DNA of 64,000 bases from Agrobacterium vitis (lineage in GTDB: Bacteria; Pseudomonadota; Alphaproteobacteria; Rhizobiales; Rhizobiaceae), in assembly GCF_014926405.1 (NCBI RefSeq), contig NZ_JACXXJ020000005.1:997001-1061000 (forward strand), read 5' to 3'. Numbering within the stretch: the first letter of the stretch is position 1; each line of letters opens with the position of its first letter. The position numbers were made by a program, and so were the translations under genes. The notes beneath the pieces are model-generated. The model was not told where the DNA came from. It was given only the letters and a program-made list of their open reading frames with translations, and did not search any database. Of the stretch, positions 18,962-26,847 are shown piece by piece.

Positions 18962-19660
18962 TCACCGGCCTTTAGCCGACTTGGAAATATGGGCGAGGTG
19001 GGCCAGTCGGCAGGCGTCTATGCGGTCCTGGCCGATCAGGCGGATGGCGAGTTTGATGAAGGCCTCTTCGGCCTTGGCCGGACCCCATGGGGTGATCGCG
19101 CCTTTCAGCTTCGGCTGCGGATATTTGCCGATGGGGTAAAGCTCCTGGCCGCGCAGAAACAGCGCGCGGGCCTCGGCGCCCAGCATCATCAGGTCCATAT
19201 CGTGGACCAGCTTGCGGTGATTGTTGCGCCATGCGGCGGGCGCGGGCAGGCCGAGCGCGGTGTAGATCACCGTGTCCCAGCCGGTTTTCAGCGTCTGCAT
19301 GGCGCGGCGGAAGGCGACGGCATAGGCGGGGTCTGCCGTCTGCTGGGTGATGATCGCGGCCAGCGCGTCCTGCACCGGGCGGGTCCAATCCCCCACCAAG
19401 TATTCATGCCCGTCGTGAAGCAGAAACAGCGCGGCCACAATGGGATCGACGCGCTCGTGCAACAGCGCCTCGGTGCCCATAACGCTGTGCTGGGCAACGC
19501 TAAACCCGCCCGCTTCCGGCACGCCATTGTACCGGTTGATGCGCGAAAGCCCTGCGGCCATCTTATAGACGCAGACCTCGCCGACATCAGGCGCAACCAT
19601 ATCCAGCACCGACCCATCGGCGCGGAAAGATGAAACCGGGGCGCGGGCGAGGCGGGTCAT
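18962..19660 (-). CDS. HD-domain phosphohydrolase (YfbR-like)
   Basis: The 232-residue protein has all metal ligands of the HD superfamily: His in FSVAQHSVM, the His-Asp pair in FLLHDGHEYLVGD and a later Asp in VHDMDLMML. The order matches YfbR-like 5'-nucleotidases, which remove phosphate from dNMPs, and phage relatives are thought to shape nucleotide pools. The specific substrate is not shown by sequence. It overlaps the following small gene by four bases. Confidence 0.82.
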   Translation of the reverse strand: MTRLARAPVSSFRADGSVLDMVAPDVGEVCVYKMAAGLSRINRYNGVPEAGGFSVAQHSVMGTEALLHERVDPIVAALFLLHDGHEYLVGDWTRPVQDALAAIITQQTADPAYAVAFRRAMQTLKTGWDTVIYTALGLPAPAAWRNNHRKLVHDMDLMMLGAEARALFLRGQELYPIGKYPQPKLKGAITPWGPAKAEEAFIKLAIRLIGQDRIDACRLAHLAHISKSAKGR

Positions 19661-19968
19661 GAGCGATTGTCCAGCTCAACGTTGATGCGCGCCTGGAGAA
19701 ATTGCGGCCAAGCTGGATAGCCAACCGCAGGCGTGCCGCCGAAATGGTATTGCCAGATGAATTCGGCCCGGTCATCCAACGGCAGGTTGGCGGCAAAAGA
19801 CAATGCCGCCTCTGCCGTGATGCGGCGAACGCGAGATTCGATGTTGTCTTTGCGCAGCCTGCTGTTGTCGCTCCACAGCCAAAAAACCAAGCTGCCGCAC
19901 CCGAAACCAAAGCAAATCCAGCCCGAGATTGTCCCTGCAAGAATTGTCGCACCGCTGATATCCATCAT
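19657..19968 (-). CDS. Small membrane protein
   Basis: The 103-residue protein starts MMDISGATILAGTISGWICF and continues GFGCGSLVFWLW, which forms one N-terminal membrane helix, followed by a charged soluble part (RRITAEAALSFAANLPLDDR) of about 65 residues. It is probably in the inner membrane. The function is unknown. The start is placed where ATG overlaps the preceding stop. Confidence 0.55.
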   Translation of the reverse strand: MMDISGATILAGTISGWICFGFGCGSLVFWLWSDNSRLRKDNIESRVRRITAEAALSFAANLPLDDRAEFIWQYHFGGTPAVGYPAWPQFLQARINVELDNRS

Positions 19969-20153
19969 CGCGCATCCTCCAGCACCAGCATCCGCAATTG
20001 ATTGCGCAGCATGAAGGGCAGCTCGCACAGCTCGTTCAGCGGGCTGTTTGTGTCGATCATCGTCGATGAATTTATTTCGCGGAACGTAAGGACGATGGCC
20101 ATTTTCAGGCGGTGGTTCTCGCGGAACATGGCGTCTTGCTCTTGCGGGGTCAT
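19965..20153 (-). CDS. Hypothetical small phage protein
   Basis: The 62-residue helical protein (MTPQEQDAMFRENHRLKMAI at the start) has a basic, leucine-rich C-terminal helix (LPFMLRNQLRMLVLEDAR). Start and stop both overlap neighbouring genes, which supports it as a real cistron. No family is known. Confidence 0.5.
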   Translation of the reverse strand: MTPQEQDAMFRENHRLKMAIVLTFREINSSTMIDTNSPLNELCELPFMLRNQLRMLVLEDAR

Positions 20154-20383
20154 GGCGCCACCTTGCGGCAGCCAGTCATATTGAGCTGCCCGGCCTTGAT
20201 CTGGCGGGCGTAGCGATCGCGCTGGCGCTGACTGGAATGAGGGTGAGCGTATCCGGTATTGATCCGCGTCGAAGATTTGCGCCCGGGTCCAAAGGACCGC
20301 CAAAGGCTCATCGTGTGAACCACCCGCAGCATTTCGCGGAGGGCGATTTGGAGAATGTAAGGATTGTTGCGTTGATGAAGCAT
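20150..20383 (-). CDS. Hypothetical small basic phage protein
   Basis: The 77-residue protein starts MLHQRNNPYILQIALREMLR and has a very basic second half with SSQRQRDRYARQIKAGQLNM, possibly DNA- or RNA-binding. It overlaps the next gene by four bases. No family is recognised. Confidence 0.5.
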   Translation of the reverse strand: MLHQRNNPYILQIALREMLRVVHTMSLWRSFGPGRKSSTRINTGYAHPHSSQRQRDRYARQIKAGQLNMTGCRKVAP

Positions 20384-20390
20384 GGCTGCC

Positions 20391-20555
20391 TCACACGCTG
20401 CAAGCAATCATGAAGCCGATGGCGAGAGCGCAGGGCAGCATGAAAATGATCTGGTGGCGGGCGATGAAAGCGCCGGTGCGGCGCAGGTCAAAGCGGGTGG
20501 CGGGCGAAGGGACGCAAAAAGGCACCATCACCAATTGCAGTGATTTGAAAGACAT
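20391..20555 (-). CDS. Small membrane peptide, first gene of the left operon
   Basis: The 54-residue product MSFKSLQLVMVPFCVPSPAT followed by a basic stretch ends in a single hydrophobic helix (QIIFMLPCALAIGFMIACSV). A GGGGAAC site precedes the ATG. It is the first gene after the left early promoter and its structured leader. The function is unknown. Confidence 0.5.
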   Translation of the reverse strand: MSFKSLQLVMVPFCVPSPATRFDLRRTGAFIARHQIIFMLPCALAIGFMIACSV

Positions 20556-20582
20556 GATCTGTTCCCCGTTGAAGGCCCGGGT

Positions 20583-20653
20583 GCCCGCCGCCCGGTGGAT
20601 CTGTAGGGGCAATGGCGGCGGGCCTCGGGGTAGCCACCGTGTGGTTTCGGTGG
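20583..20653 (-). promoter_or_regulatory. Structured leader of the leftward early transcript
   Basis: Between the left promoter and the first gene the leader of about 100 bases contains two perfect inverted repeats. GCCCGCCGCC (20583-20592) pairs with GGCGGCGGGC (20614-20623), and CCACCG (20634-20639) pairs with CGGTGG (20648-20653). No T-run follows either, so they are not simple terminators. They may stabilise the mRNA or bind an antitermination factor. Confidence 0.55.
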
Positions 20654-20662
20654 ATGAAGCGG

Positions 20663-20714
20663 AATATGATGCGGAATGAATTCCGTGTCAACGGGAAATG
20701 CGGAAAGAATTCCG
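20663..20714 (-). promoter_or_regulatory. Left early promoter with two repressor operators
   Basis: On the reverse strand TTGACA (20686-20691) and CATATT (20663-20668) are 17 bases apart. Operator CGGAATGAATTCCG (20672-20685) fills most of the spacer, and a second, CGGAAAGAATTCCG (20701-20714), lies upstream of the -35 box. Both match CGGAA-N4-TTCCG, also found at the cro/repressor region. Binding would block RNA polymerase, so the left arm is off in the lysogen. Confidence 0.75.
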
Positions 20715-20735
20715 TTTTCTGTGGGGAGGGTGTTT

Positions 20736-21419
20736 GTGGCGACATTTAGAGTCGGCTTTGTCTCGGCAAAAACCGGCAAGCGGAATAACCGGACCATTAA
20801 GGCTTTTGATGACTTTGAGGCGCGTGAAAGATTTAAGGGCGAGGCTGTAGAGGGCAGCCTAGTGGCCCAAATGATCCCGCCGGAACCGGCGACCGAGGCG
20901 CAGCTTGACTACTTGACGGTTCTTGGGGCTGTCATCCCGGCTGGGTTATCTAAGGATGAGGCTATCGACTTTATCGACGCGACTTTGCGCAAGCAGTCTC
21001 CGGCAACGGAAGAGGAGCTGGAGAGAGCGGCCTATTTCCGGGTGACAATTACCAGGTATGCTTCAAAGGGGATGGTCTTTGAGCGTATTTTCCAGCGGCT
21101 ATTCCATGGCGAAGATTGGCATGGATTGACGGTTTGGTTTGTCTGGAGGGTCTGCCGCGATATGTTTTACCATAGTGGTCAGATCCCGGAAGTTGAGCTT
21201 ACCGATCCTAAAGTTTCAACGGTGGCCGAAATGCTGATGGCGGATCGTGAATGGCAGCCCGCGCTTAAGCGTTCTTCGAATAAGTCCGTCTGCATGTTTC
21301 GATGGTTCGGGGCCTATAAAGGGAACCAGGGCGAGAGCCGGAAGACGCGCGCCTATCAAATGGCGCAGGGCGCCATTGTTAAGGGTGAGCTAGAAATATC
21401 TGATAGTTCAAGCGATTAA
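20736..21419 (+). CDS. Hypothetical protein beside the repressor
   Basis: The 227-residue protein starts (GTG 20736, after GGGAGG) with ATFRVGFVSAKTGKRNNRTI, and has a helical middle and a C-terminal region (MFRWFGAYKGNQGESRKTRA). A QLDYLTVLGAVIPAGLSKDE helix pair resembles a small protein-interaction module seen in viral proteins. It is convergent with the repressor, their stops overlap, and operators lie upstream. It may act in lysogeny, but I recognise no family. Confidence 0.6.
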   Translation: MATFRVGFVSAKTGKRNNRTIKAFDDFEARERFKGEAVEGSLVAQMIPPEPATEAQLDYLTVLGAVIPAGLSKDEAIDFIDATLRKQSPATEEELERAAYFRVTITRYASKGMVFERIFQRLFHGEDWHGLTVWFVWRVCRDMFYHSGQIPEVELTDPKVSTVAEMLMADREWQPALKRSSNKSVCMFRWFGAYKGNQGESRKTRAYQMAQGAIVKGELEISDSSSD

Positions 21420-22123
21420 GACGAAAGCAATTCGTTGACGCTCAAGACGCGGTGGATGCTGACAACGAATTCCCTTGGGAGGCTCACCTCTGATTTCGCA
21501 GGATTGTGCTTGCCGATGATGACATGGTTCTCTGTCTTCCGCAGGAAAATTCCGAGCGATGCCTCGACATCAATGTGGTCGCTGGTTTTGCTTTGGACGA
21601 CGACGACATCGCCCGCTCTGGCTGGGCGGTGAGGGTTGAGGTAAATCAGGTCACCCGGGAAAAACTGCGGCTCCATCGATGACCCTTCGACGTACAGGGC
21701 ATAGATGTCGCGAGCGCCCATCAAAGCTGGCGGACGGCGGACATAGTCGACGACACCTGGTTCAAGCTTGAACGCGCCCCTGACGAGAGATCCTGCGGCG
21801 GTCCCCATGACTGGAACATCCATTGCCATAGTTTGGGGAATTGATGTCGTGGCCTGGACGCTGGAGACTTCCGGCTGCCCAGCGTCCTGTTCCTTTAACG
21901 CCTGCACTTCATCGCCGGCTTTGCCGTGCATGATAAACTGCTCGGTGACATCAAAGAATTTCGCCAAGGCGGCGATTGTCCGCATGCTCGGCACCTGATC
22001 GGGCTTTCTGAGGAGCTTCGGCAGCGTCTCCTTGTCCAGGCCAATCTCCTTCGACACCCACTGCGGGCCTTTCCCGGTGGATTGGATGAGTTTCGATATT
22101 CGCTGCTGAATGCTTTCTGTCAT
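21416..22123 (-). CDS. Phage repressor, LexA/CI type with S24 peptidase domain
   Basis: The repressor keeps the prophage silent. The 235-residue protein has an N-terminal helix-turn-helix (about 5-60; GPQWVSKEIGLDKETLPKLL) and a C-terminal S24 self-cleavage domain. The cleavage pair is probably A110-G111 (VMGTAAGSL), the nucleophile Ser149 in VEGSSMEP, and the general base a lysine near 196. RecA-stimulated self-cleavage after DNA damage would induce the phage. ATG 22123 is preferred over upstream frames because a -10 box lies seven bases ahead of it, giving a leaderless message. Confidence 0.9.
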   Translation of the reverse strand: MTESIQQRISKLIQSTGKGPQWVSKEIGLDKETLPKLLRKPDQVPSMRTIAALAKFFDVTEQFIMHGKAGDEVQALKEQDAGQPEVSSVQATTSIPQTMAMDVPVMGTAAGSLVRGAFKLEPGVVDYVRRPPALMGARDIYALYVEGSSMEPQFFPGDLIYLNPHRPARAGDVVVVQSKTSDHIDVEASLGIFLRKTENHVIIGKHNPAKSEVSLPREFVVSIHRVLSVNELLSS

Positions 22124-22126
22124 GAG

Positions 22127-22203
22127 CGGAATACTATCCGCGTTTTGTTTTTCGGTAAGACGGAAAAAATTCCGTTGACGATGCGGAAAACGTTCCGTAT
22201 CCT
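22127..22203. promoter_or_regulatory. Divergent repressor/cro promoters with three operators
   Basis: The rightward promoter has TTGACG (22175-22180), a 17-base spacer and TATCCT (22198-22203). Operator CGGAAAACGTTCCG (22184-22197) lies entirely within the spacer and CGGAAAAAATTCCG (22161-22174) abuts the -35 box. A third, imperfect site (CGGAATACTATCCG, 22127-22140) overlaps TAGTAT on the reverse strand (22131-22136), the likely -10 of the repressor. Occupancy of the first two would silence cro, and the third would limit repressor synthesis. Confidence 0.78.
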
Positions 22204-22211
22204 TCGTGACC

Positions 22212-22472
22212 ATGATGACATTGCGCGAAAAGCTCATTCTGATTTCCGATACCTATGCTGCGTCTCGCGGCGTTGGTCGCCAGCGCATTTCGACGTTGGT
22301 GCTAAATCGCGGCTCGACCCTTGACGCTATTGCGGATGGCCGGGCCGATGTGACGACCGGAACATTTGAGCGCGCCATGCGGTGGTTTTCTGATCGTTGG
22401 CCCGATGATCTGGTTTGGCCAGATGGCGTTACCCGTCCAGATCGAGCTCTTGTCCCGGAGGTTGCCGAATGA
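22212..22472 (+). CDS. Cro-like regulator
   Basis: The 86-residue protein (MMTLREKLILISDTYAASRG at its start) has helical segments with GRQRISTLVLNRGSTLDAIA and a TTGTFERAMRWFSDRW end that look like a short helix-turn-helix regulator. It is divergent from the repressor and starts nine bases after the rightward -10 box, so its mRNA probably has no leader. It is the first gene of the rightward operon and is expected to favour lytic growth. ATG 22212 or 22215 is the start. Confidence 0.65.
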   Translation: MMTLREKLILISDTYAASRGVGRQRISTLVLNRGSTLDAIADGRADVTTGTFERAMRWFSDRWPDDLVWPDGVTRPDRALVPEVAE

Positions 22473-22639
22473 CGCCGCGCCCCGCTGAACGTTCCTCCCG
22501 CGCCGGGTTTGGGTATTCCCCGGTGCAATCTTGCCGCCGGATTGGGGTTTCCCGGTCGTTGTGCGGCTCTCCTGCCGGGGTTGGGGGCTCCCGGTTTCGG
22601 CAGGAGGATTTGTCTGGGTCATATCGGCCTCGCAAATAA
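22469..22639 (+). CDS. Possible small protein after cro
   Basis: A 56-residue frame (MTPRPAERSSRAGFGYSPVQ) starts by ATGA overlap with the cro stop. Its composition is Arg/Ser/Gly-rich and no family is seen, so it may not be a real gene. The next gene begins 110 bases later. Confidence 0.3.
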   Translation: MTPRPAERSSRAGFGYSPVQSCRRIGVSRSLCGSPAGVGGSRFRQEDLSGSYRPRK

Positions 22640-22749
22640 GTAAGTTCTAAAGTTAAGTCCCTGTTTCTGTTGCGGTTTTATCCGCCTGCGCGGGGCAGTT
22701 CACGAAAACAAATCGGCAAAAAATATCCTTGACTTCTGAGGAGGGAAAC

Positions 22750-23214
22750 GTGCGCGCAATTAACAAAGATCAGGCCGCCGCCTTGAAGGGCGCCACCCGC
22801 CGCGCAGTGCAGATGGCGGGCACGGCGGAATGCTTTCAGCACACAACCCGCGTCGGCAAGGCGCCGCTGTCCAACTATGCCAGCACGTCCGAGGATAACG
22901 CGGAAAAATTCATGCCGCTCGACATCGTGTTGGAAGCGGACCTTGAGGCCGGATCACCCGTCATCACCGAGCAGCTGGCCCGCCTGCAGGGCTATCGCCT
23001 GGTCAAGGATGAGCCGGAAGCGGCGCCGAGCGGGCTTGGTTTTATTGATCTGCTGACCATGGACAGTTTTGCCGCCGCGCTCAAGACCGCCGTCGTCGAG
23101 GCTTTGGACGATGGGCATATTTCCACGGGTGAGGCCCGCGATATCGGTCGTGAGGGCGAGCGGGTCATCAAAAAAGTGCGTGAAATCATGTGCAAAGCGG
23201 GGGCAAGCGTATGA
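22750..23214 (+). CDS. CII-like phage regulatory protein
   Basis: The 154-residue protein begins (GTG 22750, after GAGGAGGG) RAINKDQAAALKGATRRAVQ and continues with a possible helix-turn-helix (ECFQHTTRVGKAPLSNYAST) and FMPLDIVLEADLEAGSPVIT. That layout is shared by rhizobial prophage proteins placed directly after cro and often labelled CII-like. It would set the lysis/lysogeny choice or early gene timing. The C-terminal half is helical and phage-specific. Confidence 0.6.
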   Translation: MRAINKDQAAALKGATRRAVQMAGTAECFQHTTRVGKAPLSNYASTSEDNAEKFMPLDIVLEADLEAGSPVITEQLARLQGYRLVKDEPEAAPSGLGFIDLLTMDSFAAALKTAVVEALDDGHISTGEARDIGREGERVIKKVREIMCKAGASV

Positions 23215-23414
23215 CCCCGGTTGAACAAAAACTTCACGACGCCCGCCGTCGCCATGACCACGAAATCAACGTTGCGGCCTTTGCGCCCAGCCCGCCGATG
23301 GACCGGCGCACCTGCCGGAAGTGCGGATCGACGCTGACGATGGCCGAGGTAATCGAAAAGCACTGCATCCGCTGCGCCGAAATTGTCGAGGAAGTGCGGA
23401 GGGCGCTGCTGTGA
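23211..23414 (+). CDS. Small zinc-finger phage protein
   Basis: The 67-residue protein has a four-cysteine zinc site, CRKCGSTLTMAEVIEKHCIR followed by C, spaced C-x2-C-x14-C-x2-C. It begins by ATGA overlap with the previous gene and ends overlapping the next. It is likely a nucleic-acid- or protein-binding factor, with no named family. Confidence 0.65.
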   Translation: MTPVEQKLHDARRRHDHEINVAAFAPSPPMDRRTCRKCGSTLTMAEVIEKHCIRCAEIVEEVRRALL

Positions 23415-24241
23415 TGGTCGCGGCAGAAGCGGTTCTCGACCTGCCTGCATCGGTGACGTTTGACGCCGGATCTGGCGTCGTGTCCGGCGCGGGCTTGAGC
23501 GTGCGGCTTGCTCATCGTGAAGCGCAGATCTTCGAAGCGCTGTGGGATGCCAAGGGTCGCAATGTTTCGTCTGGAATGTTGGTCGAGCTGGTGTACGACA
23601 TGAATGACGAGCCGGAAGATCCAGCTGGAAACATCCACACCTTTATCTCAAGGATGCGGCGTCGGTTGGCTGTTTATGGGATTGCGATCCATTCGCGGCG
23701 TTTCCAGGGCTATTGGGTTGAGGTATCACGGGGTGGCCGTGAAAAGATTGCTCCCATTGCATTGCAGGAGCATATGGGGTTTCAGCGATCGCTCGGCGTG
23801 ATCATTTACGACAAATTGGTGATTGCCGCCCTACGTGCCAAGGCCGAGCAGCATGATTGCCTGCCGCAGCATGTGGCGCTGGCGCTGCTGAAGGCAGTCG
23901 TCACCGCCGATCTGATCGACGCGGTGTTCGACGGCGACCCGCCGCAAGCCTTCGTGCGGGTGCCTGCCGTCGTGGCTGGACCGCCTGCCAAAGCGACGCA
24001 ACGCCCGCCCTTGAGGCTCGGGGCCACGCAACGCCGCTTTCTGGAGTGGTTTGCCAGCCAGCCGCCCGGGCCGGTGGAACTCTCAACCAACCAGATCGCC
24101 GAAACGCTCAGTGCCGAACGCTGGCGTGCGCACGAAATCCTCCAATCGCTGACGCGGCGCGGGTTTCTTGAGGTTGCACAGCAAGGCAAGCGCGGCGGTC
24201 AGCCGACATTCTATCAGCTGGTGCGGGGTGACGTGGCATGA
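23414..24241 (+). CDS. Two-domain winged-helix DNA-binding protein
   Basis: The 275-residue protein has an OmpR/PhoB-type winged helix at about residues 20-105 (LAHREAQIFEALWDAKGRNV, then a recognition-helix region NIHTFISRMRRRL and the wing GYWVEV). A separate MarR-like winged helix sits near the C-terminus (LGATQRRFLEWFASQPPG, LSTNQIAETLS, ILQSLTRRGFLEV). No receiver domain is present. It probably regulates the phage or binds the origin. Its stop overlaps the helicase-methyltransferase start. Confidence 0.7.
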   Translation: MVAAEAVLDLPASVTFDAGSGVVSGAGLSVRLAHREAQIFEALWDAKGRNVSSGMLVELVYDMNDEPEDPAGNIHTFISRMRRRLAVYGIAIHSRRFQGYWVEVSRGGREKIAPIALQEHMGFQRSLGVIIYDKLVIAALRAKAEQHDCLPQHVALALLKAVVTADLIDAVFDGDPPQAFVRVPAVVAGPPAKATQRPPLRLGATQRRFLEWFASQPPGPVELSTNQIAETLSAERWRAHEILQSLTRRGFLEVAQQGKRGGQPTFYQLVRGDVA

Positions 24242-26847
24242 ACTACGTCGATTTCCTCAAAAACAAAGTCCAGATGGCCCCGCAAGGCGGGTTTGATGTC
24301 TCGCTGGACGAAATCAATCCCATTCTCCTGCCCCATCAGAAGGCGATGGTCGTCTGGGCCTGCCGTGGTGGACGGCGGGCGGTGTTCGCCAAGTTCGGCC
24401 TTGGCAAGTCTGTCATTCAGATCGAGATCCTGCGCATCATCACTGCCAGGTTCGGCGGTCGCGGGCTGATCGTCACGCCGCTTGGCGTACGGCAGGAATT
24501 TCGCCGCGATGCGCATATGCTGGCAACCGGCGATCACCCGCGCATTACCGATGCGCAGCGCGCCGAGCTGCGAGCTTGGCAGGCGGGTCGGCCTGATCGT
24601 ATCCCAACGTTTGAATTCATCCGGTCGATTGATGATGCCAGTGCCACCGGCCTCTACATGACCAATTACGAGACGGTGCGCGACGGGAAACTGGACCCGC
24701 ACCTGTTTGAGGCTGTCAGCCTCGACGAAGCGTCCTGCCTGCGCGGCTTCGGCGGCTCCAAGACGTTTCGCGAATTCATGCGGCTGTTCGATGGGGTGCG
24801 CTTCAAGTTTGTTGCCACGGCCACGCCAAGCCCCAACCAGTTCATTGAGCTTCTGGCCTATTCCGCCTTTCTCGAAATCATGGATGTCGGGCAGGCAAAG
24901 ACCAGGTTCTTCAAGCGCAATTCCGAAAAAGCCGACAGCCTGACCATCCACCCGCACAAGCAGCGCGAGTTCTGGCTGTGGGTGGCGAGCTGGGCGCTGT
25001 TTGTCCAAAAGCCGTCCGATCTCGGCTTTTCCGATGAAGGGTATGACCTGCCTGCCATGGTGGTGCATTGGCACGAACTGCCTGCCGACCATACCAGCGC
25101 CGGTGCGGAAAAGAACGGCCAGTCCCGGCTGTTTCGCAATGCCAGTGCATCGCTATCGGATGCCGCCCGCGAAAAGCGCGACAGCCTGCCGGTGCGGATT
25201 GCCAAGATGATGGAGTTGCGGGCGGAAAACCCCGATGCGCACCGGTTGATCTGGCACGATCTGGAAGCCGAGCGGCTTGCCATCGAGGCGGCGATCCCCG
25301 GCATTGCCACTGTGTATGGCAGCCAGGATCTCGATGCGCGCGAAGAGACGATTTGTGCCTTTTCCGATGGTCGGTTGCCGGAGCTGGCGGGCAAGCCGTC
25401 GATGCTCGGGTCCGGACCCAACTTTCAATACCATTGCTGGTGGGAAATCTTCCTCGGCATCGGCTTCAAGTTCAACGACTTCATCCAGGGCGTCCACCGC
25501 ATCTACCGCTTCATGCAGGACCACGAGGTGCGCCTCGACCTCATCTACACGGAGGCCGAGCGACCGGTGCGCGACAATCTGCAAGAAAAATGGCAGCGCC
25601 ACGAGGAGCAGATGCAAATCATGACCGACATCATCAAGGAATACGGCCTTTCCAGCGCCGCCATGGCCGCCACACTGCAACGCTCGCTTGGCGTCGACCG
25701 AATCGAGGTGTCCGGCGACGGTTACCGGCTGATCAACAATGATTGCGTGCTGGAAACCCAGACGATGGCCGCCGACAGCGTTGACCTGATCGTCACCTCC
25801 ATCCCGTTTTCGACCCAATACGAATATTCGCCGAACTACTGCGATTTCGGCCATACCGACGATAACGATCATTTCTGGCAGCAGATGGATTTCCTCATTC
25901 CCGAACTGCTGCGGGTGCTGTCACCGGGCCGGATTGCTGCCATTCATGTGAAGGACCGGATCGTGCCGGGCGGCATGACGGGGCTGGGCTTCCAGACCGT
26001 CTATCCTTTTTCGGATGATTGCGTTGCCCGCTTCAAGCAGCACGGCTTTGCCTTCCTGTCCCGCAAGACCATCACGACGGATGTGGTGCGGGAAAACAAC
26101 CAGACCTACCGGCTCGGCTGGTCGGAGCAGTGCAAGGATGGCAGCCGGATGGGCAACGGCATGCCGGAATATCTGCTGATTTTCCGCAAGCCGCCCTCCG
26201 ATGCCTCAAACGGCTATGCCGATCGGACGGTGAAGAAGGACAAGCGCCAATGGAGCGGCGCCGATGGTGCGTGGTCGAATGAGACCGGCTATTCCCGCGC
26301 CCGCTGGCAGCTCGATGCCCATGGTTTCATGCCAAGTTCCGGCAATCGGCTGTTGCCCATTCAGGATCTGGCCGGGTTGGAGCATCACCAGATCTTCAAG
26401 CTCTGGAAACGCTACTCGCTCGAATCTGTCTATGATTTCGAGCATCACGTGAAGATTGCCGAACACCTGGAAGAGCGGGGCATGCTGCCCTCGACCTTCA
26501 TGCTGTTGCCGCCGCATTCCAATCATGACGACGTCTGGACCGATATCACCCGCATGCTGTCGATGAATACGCTGCAGGCGCAGGCGGGCAAGGAAATGCA
26601 CCTCTGCCCGTTGCAATTCGACATCGTCGACAGGGCTATCAGCCAATATACCGAGCCGGGTGAAACGGTCTTCGATCCGTTTGGCGGGCTGATGACGGTG
26701 CCTTACCGGGCCATCAAGCTCGGCCGCAAGGGCATCGCGACGGAATTGAACCCGGCCTATTTTCTCGACGGCTGCAAATATGTCGAGGCGGCGGCCCGCG
26801 ACATGGCCATGCCCAACCTGTTCGACCTGCTGGAGGCGGCACAGTGA
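24238..26847 (+). CDS. Helicase-DNA methyltransferase fusion protein
   Basis: This 869-residue protein joins two enzymes. Residues about 20-450 are an SF2 helicase: Walker A FGLGKS (53-58), a DEAS Walker B (SLDEASCL), ATATPSPN as motif III and QGVHRIYRF as motif VI. Residues about 480-860 are an N4/N6 methyltransferase of the beta class, with the catalytic motif reading SIPF (near 521) instead of DPPY/SPPY and the SAM-binding motif DPFGGLMTVPYRAIKLGRKG near 812. It may methylate phage DNA while translocating, or oppose host restriction. The unusual SIPF motif may change the base or weaken activity. Confidence 0.85.
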   Translation: MNYVDFLKNKVQMAPQGGFDVSLDEINPILLPHQKAMVVWACRGGRRAVFAKFGLGKSVIQIEILRIITARFGGRGLIVTPLGVRQEFRRDAHMLATGDHPRITDAQRAELRAWQAGRPDRIPTFEFIRSIDDASATGLYMTNYETVRDGKLDPHLFEAVSLDEASCLRGFGGSKTFREFMRLFDGVRFKFVATATPSPNQFIELLAYSAFLEIMDVGQAKTRFFKRNSEKADSLTIHPHKQREFWLWVASWALFVQKPSDLGFSDEGYDLPAMVVHWHELPADHTSAGAEKNGQSRLFRNASASLSDAAREKRDSLPVRIAKMMELRAENPDAHRLIWHDLEAERLAIEAAIPGIATVYGSQDLDAREETICAFSDGRLPELAGKPSMLGSGPNFQYHCWWEIFLGIGFKFNDFIQGVHRIYRFMQDHEVRLDLIYTEAERPVRDNLQEKWQRHEEQMQIMTDIIKEYGLSSAAMAATLQRSLGVDRIEVSGDGYRLINNDCVLETQTMAADSVDLIVTSIPFSTQYEYSPNYCDFGHTDDNDHFWQQMDFLIPELLRVLSPGRIAAIHVKDRIVPGGMTGLGFQTVYPFSDDCVARFKQHGFAFLSRKTITTDVVRENNQTYRLGWSEQCKDGSRMGNGMPEYLLIFRKPPSDASNGYADRTVKKDKRQWSGADGAWSNETGYSRARWQLDAHGFMPSSGNRLLPIQDLAGLEHHQIFKLWKRYSLESVYDFEHHVKIAEHLEERGMLPSTFMLLPPHSNHDDVWTDITRMLSMNTLQAQAGKEMHLCPLQFDIVDRAISQYTEPGETVFDPFGGLMTVPYRAIKLGRKGIATELNPAYFLDGCKYVEAAARDMAMPNLFDLLEAAQ

